Shown here piece after piece: positions 24,303-33,562 of a DNA stretch of 64,000 nucleotides. Both the position numbers and the translations under genes were made by a program. The notes beneath the pieces were generated by a model that saw only the letters and a program-made list of their open reading frames with translations, searched no databases and was not told the origin of the DNA. Origin of the DNA: Pusillimonas sp. UBA3987 (GTDB lineage Bacteria > Pseudomonadota > Gammaproteobacteria > Burkholderiales > Burkholderiaceae_B); NCBI GenBank assembly GCA_002384935.1, contig DGCD01000004.1:2377-66376 (forward strand), given 5' to 3'. Each line of letters opens with the position of its first letter. The first letter of the stretch is position 1.

Positions 24303-26163
24303 TGTCTATTCCATTTGGTGTATCCGGCACCGCCTGCAAGAGCACCACCGTGCAGCCGGCCGGCAAACACCCTTTCAATAGCTGGCCCGCCGCACCCGAT
24401 CGACTTTCAAATACCGGTGTACATTCGGCCAGCACCGCCAAATTGTCCTTCTGATCCTTCGGATTCAGGTGAATTTTCTGCCCAAAGTTGGTGTAAATGG
24501 CGAGATTTGAACCGTTACCCAATACCCACTCAGCCATCACAGCCCGCGAAGACAAGGCTTTCGCTCCCCGGCTTCTAGCCCTTGGCAAATGTGGAGCAAT
24601 TTCCCGCGCTCTTAGCGTCAATAGCGAGCGGTAGTACTCGAACCACCCCTCGGAATACTCCGCCTCGAGCGCATCCGGCTCAATCCGGGAAAGCGCCCAA
24701 GTCCGCTCATCGGCAGGGTTCGGAAGGCTGCAACGTCCGTCAACATGCTCTGTAGCAAAAAACGCGCCGAACTCACGTTTTCTGCCTTCACGCGCGGCAT
24801 TGGCTAAAACTTCATCGCTGAAGTCGACGAAATATAGAAACGGCGCCTTCACGCCATACTCCTCGCCCATGAAAAGCATCGGTATATGCGGAGCCAACAA
24901 CTGAAGCGCGACCGCCGCTTTAAGTGAGTCCGGATCGTGTGCACATAACGCGGTAAGTCGTTCACCAAGCGCGCGGTTGCCGGTTTGGTCATGATTTTGC
25001 AGAAAAAAAACAAATGCAGTGGGTGGCAGTTCCGCGCTCGGCTCCCCTCGTGTGTCTCCTGAGCGCCAGGTGCTGGCGTCACCCTGGTAGACGAAGCCTT
25101 CTGACAAGGCCCGCGCCAGTTTGCCGGCGGGGTTATCGACATAGTCCACATAATAACCACTGCTTTCGCCGGTTAGCAGATGGTGAATCACGTGATGGGC
25201 GTCATCATTCCACTGTGCGACAAACCCACTGCGCAATAGCGTGGCGGTATTGGCATCGTTTTCAAGTACAAGATGAACGTGTCGTCGCGGATCGATCCGA
25301 CTACGCACGAAGTCCGCCGTCTCCTTCAACCAACCCTCGTCGTGCATGGCATGAACCGCATCAAATCGCAATCCATCGAATCGATAATCGCGCAGCCAAT
25401 AAAGCGCGTTCTCCGCAAAAAAGCGGCGTACCGCCGGTTGCCTGAAGTCGATGGCCGGCCCCCATGGCGTACACACGTCATCGCGAAAAAAATCGGGCGC
25501 GTAGTGCGACAGATAGTTGCCTTCCGGGCCAAAATGGTTGTAGACCACGTCTAAAAATACCATCACGCCCAGGCCATGCGCGATATCAATGAGCCTCTTC
25601 AAATCGTTGGGCGTACCATACGACCCATCAGGGGCATAGGGCAAAACGCCGTCGTAGCCCCAATTGCGCTTGCCGGGAAAATCGGCGACCGGCATCAATT
25701 CTATGGCGGTGATTCCCAGCGCCGCCAACTTCGGCAACTGCTCGCGCAGGCTGTCGAACCCGCCGGCCAGGCCGCTATGTATTTCATATAGGACAGTGTC
25801 CTCCCACGGCCTTCCCGTCCAGTCATCATGGACCCAGTGGTAGGCCTGCATGTCAAGCACCACACTTGCATCATGTACATCGCCGTCCTGCATGCGCGAG
25901 GCCGGATCGGGCACCGAAAGCCCTGACGGCAAACGATAACGATAACGCGCACCCGGCGTGCACGAAACGGTGAGTTCATGATATCCAGCACCAACAGAAT
26001 CCATTGGCAGGGACTCACTCCCCTCTAGTTCAAGACATACCTGCGCGGCTGCGGGGGCCCATAATCGAAAACGCGCGGTGCCATCCTTGCGTAAGGCTGG
26101 CCCAAACTCGGACTCGTAGTCAGACCATGCCTTACTCGCGCCAGTTGTGCCCCGTGCCGTCAT
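24289..26163 (-). CDS. Malto-oligosyltrehalose trehalohydrolase TreZ
   Basis: 624 residues. GH13 enzyme that releases trehalose from the trehalosyl-ended glucan made by TreY. An N-terminal early-set/CBM48-like domain (FRLWAPAAAQVCLELEG) is followed by the barrel: DVVYNHFGPEGNYLSHYAPDFF, nucleophile Asp in YRFDGLRFDAVHAM, Glu in HLVLENDANTATL and FFLQNHDQTGNRALGERL. Start ATG overlaps the stop of glgX by 4 nt. TreZ and TreY together provide trehalose from glycogen. Confidence 0.96.
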   Translation of the reverse strand: MTARGTTGASKAWSDYESEFGPALRKDGTARFRLWAPAAAQVCLELEGSESLPMDSVGAGYHELTVSCTPGARYRYRLPSGLSVPDPASRMQDGDVHDASVVLDMQAYHWVHDDWTGRPWEDTVLYEIHSGLAGGFDSLREQLPKLAALGITAIELMPVADFPGKRNWGYDGVLPYAPDGSYGTPNDLKRLIDIAHGLGVMVFLDVVYNHFGPEGNYLSHYAPDFFRDDVCTPWGPAIDFRQPAVRRFFAENALYWLRDYRFDGLRFDAVHAMHDEGWLKETADFVRSRIDPRRHVHLVLENDANTATLLRSGFVAQWNDDAHHVIHHLLTGESSGYYVDYVDNPAGKLARALSEGFVYQGDASTWRSGDTRGEPSAELPPTAFVFFLQNHDQTGNRALGERLTALCAHDPDSLKAAVALQLLAPHIPMLFMGEEYGVKAPFLYFVDFSDEVLANAAREGRKREFGAFFATEHVDGRCSLPNPADERTWALSRIEPDALEAEYSEGWFEYYRSLLTLRAREIAPHLPRARSRGAKALSSRAVMAEWVLGNGSNLAIYTNFGQKIHLNPKDQKDNLAVLAECTPVFESRSGAAGQLLKGCLPAGCTVVLLQAVPDTPNGIDNDTS

Positions 26164-28268
26164 GATGCCTGGCCTTTTCGCTCAACCAACAGTACTACCC
26201 CATGGGCCGGCACATCAACCGATGTCGCCTCTAGTGGTACCGGACCAGCCTCTGGTTCAGCAGAATTCAATGCATGTATCCACGCTCCCGTATGGGGCGG
26301 CAGTTGGAATATGATGTCGTCCGAGCTGGCATTAACAATAACAAATGATAGGTCAGTTCCCCCGGTGCCAAGCTCGACTGCCCGTCTGAGCCCCAGCACT
26401 TGGCGATCGGGAATACTCCATGCCGCATCACTCATTAGTTGGCCGTCCACGTCGAACCAGGCCACTCGTGTAACGCCCGGCGCAATCTCTTGCTGCTCAT
26501 CCTGGTAGCGCTCCCGCCGTAAAGACGGATGAGCGCTGCGCAACTGCGTAAGCCTGGCAACAAACGCGATCAGGTTCTGACCCTCGGGTTGGGCGGCCTG
26601 ATCCCAGTTCAACCACGATATGCTGTTGTCCTGGCAGTACGCATTGTTGTTGCCGTCCTGGCTGTTGCCGAACTCATCGCCCGCCAGCAGCATGGGCGTC
26701 CCCATAGACAGCATGACAGTGCTCAACATAGCGCGCAGAATGCGGCCGCGTTGCATCAACGTTGACTCGTCGTCCGTCGTGCCCTCTACTCCCCAGTTGC
26801 TACTGGCATTTTCGCTATGGCCATCCTGATTCTCGTCGCCATTGGCTTCATTGTGCTTCTCGGAATAGCTCACAACATCCCAAGCCGTCAATCCATCGTG
26901 TGATGCCAGATAATTTATAGAGGCCCAGGGGCGCCGATGCCGCCGATCGAATACCTGAGGCGATCCGTTCAGACAGCCTGCCAGCGCGGTCAGCCGACCG
27001 GGATCGCCTCGCCAGAACTGGCGAACACTATCACGATACTGGTCGTTCCACTCGGCCATTCGAGGCGGGTGATTACCCAACTGATAGCCGCCAGGGCCCA
27101 CATCCCAAGGTTCGGAAATCAGCTTCAAACCCGACAAAACGGGATCTTGCAGTATCGCATCAAAAAAACCCGAGCCTGGATCAAAGCCCGTGCCTTCGCG
27201 ACCCAATGACACGCCAAGGTCAAAGCGAAAGCCGTCAATCCGGTAGCTCTGTGCCCAATACCGCAATGAATCCATCACCATCTGCAACACGCGCGGGTGC
27301 GATAAATTAACCGTATTGCCGCAACCCGTGTCATTTATATAGTAGCGCTCCTCGTCCGGTACGAGCCGATAATAGCTGGCATTATCCAGTCCACGCCAGG
27401 ACAGAGTCGGACCCATTTCATTTCCTTCGGCGGTGTGGTTGTAGACCACATCGAGCAATACCTCGATACCTTCAGCTTGCAACCGGCGTATCGCTTTGCG
27501 AAGGTCGTTGGTCTGGCCGCTTTCAAGATATGCCGGCTCTGGAACGAAGAAGCCAAGGGTGTTATAGCCCCAGTAGTTGCGCAGACCCCGTTCCACCAGA
27601 AAGCGATCCTGTAGAAATGCGTGTACCGGCATCAGTTCGATGGCCGTAATATCCAGCCTGTGCAAATGATCGATGAAACGAGGGTCGGCAAGACCGGCAA
27701 AGGTACCCCGCATCCGAGAAGGTAAATCCTCTCGCCGCATGGATACGCCCTTTACATGTGCTTCGTAAATGACTGTGCGAGCCCATGACGTGCCAGGTCT
27801 GCTGTTACCGCCCCAATTGAAATTCTCTTCCGTCACCACACACTTGGGCATGTAAGCAGCACTATCCCGACGATCAAAGCTCAGATCTCCACGGGGGTGA
27901 TTCAGCCGATAGCCAAAAAGTGCATCCGACCAGCGAACATCGCCCAACCATTGACGCGCATAAGGGTCAAGCAGCAATTTATGCGGATTAAAACGATGAC
28001 CGTTCACCGGATCGTAGGGCCCATGGGCCCGGTATCCATACACCAAGCCCGGCCCGGCATCGGGCAAATAGCCATGCCAGACCTCATCAGTGCACTCAGG
28101 CAAGGCCAATCGCTTGAGCTCTTTACGGCCCCGCGTATCGAATATGCATAACTCAATCCGTGCGGCGTTGGCGGAAAAAACGGCAAAATTCACACCGAGC
28201 CCCTCATTCGTTGCTCCTAATGGAGTGGGGCATCCAGCTTGGAGCTTATCAGGCAGGTTCACATACAT
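26160..28268 (-). CDS. Glycogen debranching enzyme GlgX
   Basis: 702 residues. Isoamylase-type GH13 that cleaves alpha-1,6 branches of phosphorylase-limit or native glycogen. CBM48-like N-terminus (PTPLGATNEGLGVNFAVFSANA), then VIYEAHVKGVSMRREDLP, DVVYNHTAEGNEMGPTLSWRGLDN, nucleophile Asp in RIDGFRFDLGVSLGRE, Glu in LISEPWDVGPGGYQLGNHP, and SHDGLTAWDVVSYSEKHNEANGD split over two conserved loops. It overlaps glgB by 20 nt and treZ by 4 nt. Its products feed MalQ and TreY/TreZ. Confidence 0.97.
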   Translation of the reverse strand: MYVNLPDKLQAGCPTPLGATNEGLGVNFAVFSANAARIELCIFDTRGRKELKRLALPECTDEVWHGYLPDAGPGLVYGYRAHGPYDPVNGHRFNPHKLLLDPYARQWLGDVRWSDALFGYRLNHPRGDLSFDRRDSAAYMPKCVVTEENFNWGGNSRPGTSWARTVIYEAHVKGVSMRREDLPSRMRGTFAGLADPRFIDHLHRLDITAIELMPVHAFLQDRFLVERGLRNYWGYNTLGFFVPEPAYLESGQTNDLRKAIRRLQAEGIEVLLDVVYNHTAEGNEMGPTLSWRGLDNASYYRLVPDEERYYINDTGCGNTVNLSHPRVLQMVMDSLRYWAQSYRIDGFRFDLGVSLGREGTGFDPGSGFFDAILQDPVLSGLKLISEPWDVGPGGYQLGNHPPRMAEWNDQYRDSVRQFWRGDPGRLTALAGCLNGSPQVFDRRHRRPWASINYLASHDGLTAWDVVSYSEKHNEANGDENQDGHSENASSNWGVEGTTDDESTLMQRGRILRAMLSTVMLSMGTPMLLAGDEFGNSQDGNNNAYCQDNSISWLNWDQAAQPEGQNLIAFVARLTQLRSAHPSLRRERYQDEQQEIAPGVTRVAWFDVDGQLMSDAAWSIPDRQVLGLRRAVELGTGGTDLSFVIVNASSDDIIFQLPPHTGAWIHALNSAEPEAGPVPLEATSVDVPAHGVVLLVERKGQAS

Positions 28269-30204
28269 GTCCAGCTCCTTCGCAAGACAGTATCAGCGTC
28301 GACAAGGGAGGCAGCGTCAACGACAAAGACTGCGGTTTACCATGGGCGAAAACTCTTTCTGTCGCGACCGCGCTGGCGTTGCCCATATTGCTGCCGCCAT
28401 ATGAAGAAGAGTCAGTGTTGAGTTTTTCCGCCCAGATACCGCCACAAGGTACCCCTACTCTGTATCCCTGGCGTGGTACCGGCGTCATGTTGCAGATAAC
28501 CAGCAGACTTTCATTGCTGCAATGCCGTAGAAAGGCAAATACGCTATTGCCCGAGTCGTCACCAATTAACCATTCGAAACCCTCGGGCGAATCGTCGCTT
28601 GCATAAAGCGCTCGCGTTCTTTTATACAAGCCATTCAGGTCCTGGACCAGGTTTTTAACGCCGCCGTGAGCTGGATCGGCCAACGCCTCCCAGTCGAGCT
28701 GTGCTTCATGGTTCCACTCATGTGCTTGAGCGAATTCGCCGCCCATGAAAATCAACTTTTTACCTGGGTGAGCCCACATAAAGCCAAAGTAGGCGCGCAA
28801 ATTGGCAAATTGCTGCCAACGGTCTCCCGGCATTTTCTGCAGTAGCGAGCCCTTCCCATGGACGACCTCATCATGAGACAACGCCAGGATGAATTTTTCG
28901 GTCCAGGCATAAACCAGGCCGAAGGTAAAGTCATTATGACCATAGCGGCGATGAATCGGATCACGTCGCATATACCTTAGCGTGTCGTTCATCCAGCCCA
29001 TATTCCATTTGTAATGAAAGCCCAGGCCGTCGACGTTTACGGGCGCAGTGACGCCTGCCCAGGCTGTGGATTCCTCAGCAATCATGATTACGCCTGAGTA
29101 ATCGTTCGTGACTGCGGCGTTCAATTGCTGGATGAACTCTTTGGCGTCCAGGTTCTCGCGTCCTCCGTGCTTGTTGGGAATCCATTGCCCCTGTTGTCGG
29201 CTGTAGTCCAGATAGAGCATCGACGCTACCGCATCAACACGCAAGCCATCGACATGGAATCTTTCAATCCATTCGCGCGCACTGGCAACCAGAAAGTTAC
29301 GCACCTCGTTGCGCCCGAAGTTGTAAATCAACGTATCCCAGTCAGGATGCCAGCCCTGCCGTTTATCCTCATGCTCATAGAGAGCCGTCCCGTCGAAACG
29401 CGCGAGGCCATAGGCATCGGATGGAAAGTGTGCCGGCACCCAGTCCAGAATCAAGCCCAGCCCCGCAGCATGGCAACGGTCGACGAACCGGGCGAACTCT
29501 TTGGGCGAGCCCCATCTGGCCGTCGGCGCGAACATGCCCAAAGGTTGGTAGCCCCAGGATCCGCCAAACGGATGCTCAGTAATCGGCAGTAGTTCAATAT
29601 GGGTGAATTGCATGGCGACGGCATAGTCGATCAGTTTAGGACCGACATGGTCCCAGACACTGCCCTCATGAGCCGGCCTCAACCATGACCCCATGTGCAC
29701 TTCATAGATCAATAGCGGCGCGTTCGAGGACTGTCTTGCCGGCCGCTCGGCAACCCAGTCAAAATCAGTCCAGACAAATTCGTCCGGTGAGCCGACGACC
29801 GATGCATCACCTGGCGGCCGTTCTGTAAGCCGGGCCAATGGGTCGGCCTTGAGCGGCAGCTTACCGCCATAGCGATCCAGCAGCTCGAATTTGTATAACG
29901 AGCCGGCAGTCACGCCGGGAACAAACGTTTCCCACACGCCCGCTCCTGAATGTAGAGACATTGGATTTCGCGTGCCATCCCAGGTATTGAAATCACCCAC
30001 AACCGACACCTGCATCGCATTAGGCGCCCAGACCGCGAAACGAACGCCTCGTACTCCGTCGCGTTCAACCACGTGGGCGCCCAGGCAGTCTGCAAGCCGT
30101 TCATGGCGGCCTTCGCCGATTAAATGCAGATCCAGCTCGCCCAAGAAAGGAAGTAACGACGAAGAAACAGAATCTCCAGCGTGCTTGTCAACAGAGTGCT
30201 TCAT
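28249..30204 (-). CDS. 1,4-alpha-glucan branching enzyme GlgB
   Basis: 651 residues from the ATG at 30204 (AAGGAAG upstream); a TTG at 30243 would overlap treS. It makes alpha-1,6 branches. CBM48-like domain (GVRFAVWAPNAMQVSVVGDFNTWDG), then HPFGGSWGYQPLGMFAPTARWG, GLILDWVPAHFPSDAYGLARFDG, nucleophile in HVDGLRVDAVASMLYLDY, Glu in VIMIAEESTAW, and ALSHDEVVHGKGSLLQKMPGD. The length fits GlgB lacking the extra N1 domain. It lies between treS and glgX with 13-nt spacing on one side and a 20-nt overlap on the other. Confidence 0.97.
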   Translation of the reverse strand: MKHSVDKHAGDSVSSSLLPFLGELDLHLIGEGRHERLADCLGAHVVERDGVRGVRFAVWAPNAMQVSVVGDFNTWDGTRNPMSLHSGAGVWETFVPGVTAGSLYKFELLDRYGGKLPLKADPLARLTERPPGDASVVGSPDEFVWTDFDWVAERPARQSSNAPLLIYEVHMGSWLRPAHEGSVWDHVGPKLIDYAVAMQFTHIELLPITEHPFGGSWGYQPLGMFAPTARWGSPKEFARFVDRCHAAGLGLILDWVPAHFPSDAYGLARFDGTALYEHEDKRQGWHPDWDTLIYNFGRNEVRNFLVASAREWIERFHVDGLRVDAVASMLYLDYSRQQGQWIPNKHGGRENLDAKEFIQQLNAAVTNDYSGVIMIAEESTAWAGVTAPVNVDGLGFHYKWNMGWMNDTLRYMRRDPIHRRYGHNDFTFGLVYAWTEKFILALSHDEVVHGKGSLLQKMPGDRWQQFANLRAYFGFMWAHPGKKLIFMGGEFAQAHEWNHEAQLDWEALADPAHGGVKNLVQDLNGLYKRTRALYASDDSPEGFEWLIGDDSGNSVFAFLRHCSNESLLVICNMTPVPRQGYRVGVPCGGIWAEKLNTDSSSYGGSNMGNASAVATERVFAHGKPQSLSLTLPPLSTLILSCEGAGHVCEPA

Positions 30205-30217
30205 GGTCCGTCTTCCT

Positions 30218-33200
30218 TTAGGGTTTGCGATTTCCCGGCACAAGCTTTCGCGTCATGCCGAGCAAGCCCATTAATGGTATGTGCAGCCAATCGGGGCGGT
30301 GAACGGCTTCATATGAAACTTCGTAAATCGCCTTCTCCAATAGCGCCAGATCCAACAATGCCTGATCGGCAGGGTTTAGCACACGTGCCTTCTCATCTGT
30401 CCCAGCGTTGCCGCCCTGTGGCTGAGAATGCTTTGAGTCCTCGTGCCGTGCAGACATATAGCCCGCCAAGAACGCCGCGCTTGCACTGTCGCGGAACCGG
30501 TCCGCCAAAACCCTTCCTTGTTCCCCATCAACCGGTAGCGTCCTATCGTGGCCGAACAAGGCTGCTGCATAATCCAGCGAACGAAGCAAACCAGCCACGT
30601 CCCGCCATGGACTCGTCTTGGCGCGCCGCGATGCCATGGGCCGAGCCGGCTCACCTTCGAAATCTATTAAATACACATCACTTTGGGCAACCAGCACTTG
30701 CCCAAGGTGGAAATCACCATGTATGCGGGTAAGCATGCTTCCCGCAAGAAATCCCGACAATTCCTCAACCTGGTTCAACAAACCCTGCTTGGCGCCCTTC
30801 AACTCTTTCAACATGCCGGCTATGGACCCGTCAGATATCGGAGATATTGCACGAAGCGCTTGGTTCAGATCATGGATGACGGACTTTGCCCACCGGCGCC
30901 CATCCCCGACATCGGCCACCTCAGGTGTGAAGGCCGGATCATCGCTTGGCTGAGCCAACACCTCATGCATTTGGGCTAGCCGAACTCCCAAGGTTTCCAG
31001 CAGTGTGTTGTAACCGGCAAGCTCTTCTTCATACGAGCTACCATCGCCTCTTGTGAGCGCGGCGTTCTCCTGCACTCGTTTCAGGTAATCCGCCGTCCAC
31101 GTCCATGCATCTCCCTGATTGGCAACATAAGCGGTTAAAAGCGCCACAGTCGCAGCTTCACCGTTATTTCGTGCACGTACCAGTTCGCCCAGCAATGATG
31201 TCCCGTTGGCGTAACCGGCGCGAGTCAAATGGCGCGTCATTTCCGCCTCTGGGTGCACGCCTTCGCGAAGACGTCTTACAAGCTTGATAACTACCAGGTT
31301 TCCCACAATGATGGAGCTGTTGGATTGCTCGCCTCCAAACCAATCCACCGACATCTGATCAGCCCACGCCACATCGTCCAGGCCCGATTCGGGCAGGAAC
31401 CGCAGCACAGACTCATCGGAAGAATGCTTGGCGGCCAGTTGCGTTCCTTCACGAAAGTGCTGAACCAGACTCAAGGCGAATTCAGGCATGCTGATCGCAT
31501 CGGTCAGTAAACCCAACGCCGAACCGCGCCGCAGCCGCGCCAAACCATACGCTTCTGCCATGGCCGGCGCGGGATCCGCCCACACAGCGGCCAGCGGCAA
31601 GATATATTGCAAACTAGCGCCGTCGGCATCCCTCACTTCAAACTCGGCCAAATAGAGTGGAGGTTGCTCAGATAATGAAACGGCATAGTTGAGTTTTGTT
31701 TCAACGATTTTCGACCCGTTCGAGAACCACCTTTGGCGTGGCAGATAGACGGGCATCACTACGTTGCACAGCAACCTGCTGGATGTTTCGTGTAACCGCA
31801 ACTGATTTTGTGCGGCGGCACTATTGCTAAGTACCAACGTCGCATACTCGGGCATTTGCTCGGGAACCGTCGCGTGCCAATCCGGCGGGGTAGCCACGGA
31901 GCTCAATTCGAACCAGTAAAATCCATAAGGCGGCAAGGTCAACAGATAAGGCAATTCGCCAATGGGGGGGAAAGCAGTACCGCCCAGCATTTCAATGGGT
32001 ACACGGCCGGACATGAACGCCAGGTCGAGCTCCACTGGCTGGGAAGCGTTGGACAAGTTCGCTACGCAAAGCAAAGACTGCTCTTCATATTCCCGCAAGT
32101 AAGCTAGTATCTTTCGATTGCCCGGATACAAAGTGCGCAGGGTACCCCTTCCAAATACGCAAGACTGCTGGCGTTTTGCCAGCATTTTCCGAGTCCAATT
32201 AAGCAACGAGTGGGGATCTCGATGTTGAGCTTCAACATTAATGGACTCATAGCCATAAAGTGGGCCCATCAACACCGGGAGCGTCAGACGCTCCGGGTCG
32301 ACGCGCGAGAATCCGCCGTTGCGATCCGGCGACCACTGCATGGGAGTGCGTACGCCGTCGCGATCACCCAGGTGGATGTTGTCACCCATACCGATTTCGT
32401 CGCCATAATACAAAACTGGGGTACCCGGCATGGACAGCAATAGACTGTTCATAAGCTCTATCCGACGTCGATCACGCTCCAACAGGGGCGCCAGGCGTCG
32501 GCGTATGCCAAGATTGATCCGTGCCCGCGGGTCGGCGGCGTAGACCTCCCACAAATAGTCTCGCTCGCGGCTGGTCACCATCTCCAACGTCAGTTCATCA
32601 TGATTACGCAGGAATATTGCCCATTGGCACTTATCAGGAATATCCGGCGTCTGCGACATAATGTCAGTAATGGGAAGGCGATCGGATTGCGCAATCGCCA
32701 TATACATCCGGGGCATCAACGGAAAGTGAAATGCCATGTGACATTCGTCTCCATGACCAAAATATTCTTGCGCGTCCTCGGGCCACTGATTCGCTTCCGC
32801 GAGTAACATGCGATCAGGATAGCGCTCTTCGATCACCGCCCGAATCCGCTTGAGCACGTCATGGGTCTCAGGCAGATTCTCGTTGCTCGTCCCTTCCCTT
32901 TCTACCAAGTACGGCACAGCGTCCAGGCGCAGCCCGTCAACGCCCATATCAAGCCAAAAAGACATTATCGAGATGACCGCATCGAACACCTTCGGGTTGT
33001 CAAAGTTCAGATCGGGCTGATGGGAATAGAACCGATGCCAGAAGTACGCGCCTGCCACGGGATCCCACGTCCAGTTGGATTTTTCGGTATCGCAGAAAAT
33101 AACGCGCGTGCCTGCATAAGCCTGATCGGTATCGGACCATACGTAGAAATTACGGGCCGCTGAACCTGCTGGAGCGTGACGTGCCTTTTCGAACCAGGGA

Positions 33201-33562
33201 TGGCGATCAGACGTATGGTTGATTACCAGTTCGGTAATTACCCGCAGATTACGAGCGTGTGCCGCTCGTACGAACGCCCTGACATTGGCCAACGTTCCAT
33301 ACTCGGGATGGACAGTGCGATAGTCGGCAATGTCGTAACCATCGTCCAGACGCGGCGAAGAATAAAACGGCAACAGCCAGATCGTGTTCACGCCCAACTC
33401 GACAATATAGTCGAGCTTGGACAGCAACCCTTTGAAGTCGCCGATACCATCGTTATTCGCATCAAAGAAGGATTTCACATGCAGTTGATAGATGACCGCG
33501 TCCTTGTACCAGAGCTCGTCGTTCGAAACACGCTGCTCCGTTGTGGATGTTTTCGATTTCAT
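30218..33562 (-). CDS. Trehalose synthase/maltokinase fusion (TreS-Mak)
   Basis: 1114 residues from the ATG at 33562, which overlaps the glgE stop (TAATG) and follows GGAGGG; an upstream GTG is less likely. The N-terminal GH13 half (about 1-550) isomerises trehalose and maltose: DAVIYQLHVKSFFDANNDGIGDF, LVINHTSDRHPWF, nucleophile in GVDGLRLDAVPYL, Glu in LLAEANQWPED, FLRNHDELTLEM. The C-terminal half (about 600-1110) is a maltokinase with the kinase-like catalytic loop RIHGDFHLGQVLV and metal-binding YLIDFEGEPARP. The fusion turns trehalose into maltose 1-phosphate, the substrate of GlgE encoded next to it. All key motifs are intact. Confidence 0.97.
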   Translation of the reverse strand: MKSKTSTTEQRVSNDELWYKDAVIYQLHVKSFFDANNDGIGDFKGLLSKLDYIVELGVNTIWLLPFYSSPRLDDGYDIADYRTVHPEYGTLANVRAFVRAAHARNLRVITELVINHTSDRHPWFEKARHAPAGSAARNFYVWSDTDQAYAGTRVIFCDTEKSNWTWDPVAGAYFWHRFYSHQPDLNFDNPKVFDAVISIMSFWLDMGVDGLRLDAVPYLVEREGTSNENLPETHDVLKRIRAVIEERYPDRMLLAEANQWPEDAQEYFGHGDECHMAFHFPLMPRMYMAIAQSDRLPITDIMSQTPDIPDKCQWAIFLRNHDELTLEMVTSRERDYLWEVYAADPRARINLGIRRRLAPLLERDRRRIELMNSLLLSMPGTPVLYYGDEIGMGDNIHLGDRDGVRTPMQWSPDRNGGFSRVDPERLTLPVLMGPLYGYESINVEAQHRDPHSLLNWTRKMLAKRQQSCVFGRGTLRTLYPGNRKILAYLREYEEQSLLCVANLSNASQPVELDLAFMSGRVPIEMLGGTAFPPIGELPYLLTLPPYGFYWFELSSVATPPDWHATVPEQMPEYATLVLSNSAAAQNQLRLHETSSRLLCNVVMPVYLPRQRWFSNGSKIVETKLNYAVSLSEQPPLYLAEFEVRDADGASLQYILPLAAVWADPAPAMAEAYGLARLRRGSALGLLTDAISMPEFALSLVQHFREGTQLAAKHSSDESVLRFLPESGLDDVAWADQMSVDWFGGEQSNSSIIVGNLVVIKLVRRLREGVHPEAEMTRHLTRAGYANGTSLLGELVRARNNGEAATVALLTAYVANQGDAWTWTADYLKRVQENAALTRGDGSSYEEELAGYNTLLETLGVRLAQMHEVLAQPSDDPAFTPEVADVGDGRRWAKSVIHDLNQALRAISPISDGSIAGMLKELKGAKQGLLNQVEELSGFLAGSMLTRIHGDFHLGQVLVAQSDVYLIDFEGEPARPMASRRAKTSPWRDVAGLLRSLDYAAALFGHDRTLPVDGEQGRVLADRFRDSASAAFLAGYMSARHEDSKHSQPQGGNAGTDEKARVLNPADQALLDLALLEKAIYEVSYEAVHRPDWLHIPLMGLLGMTRKLVPGNRKP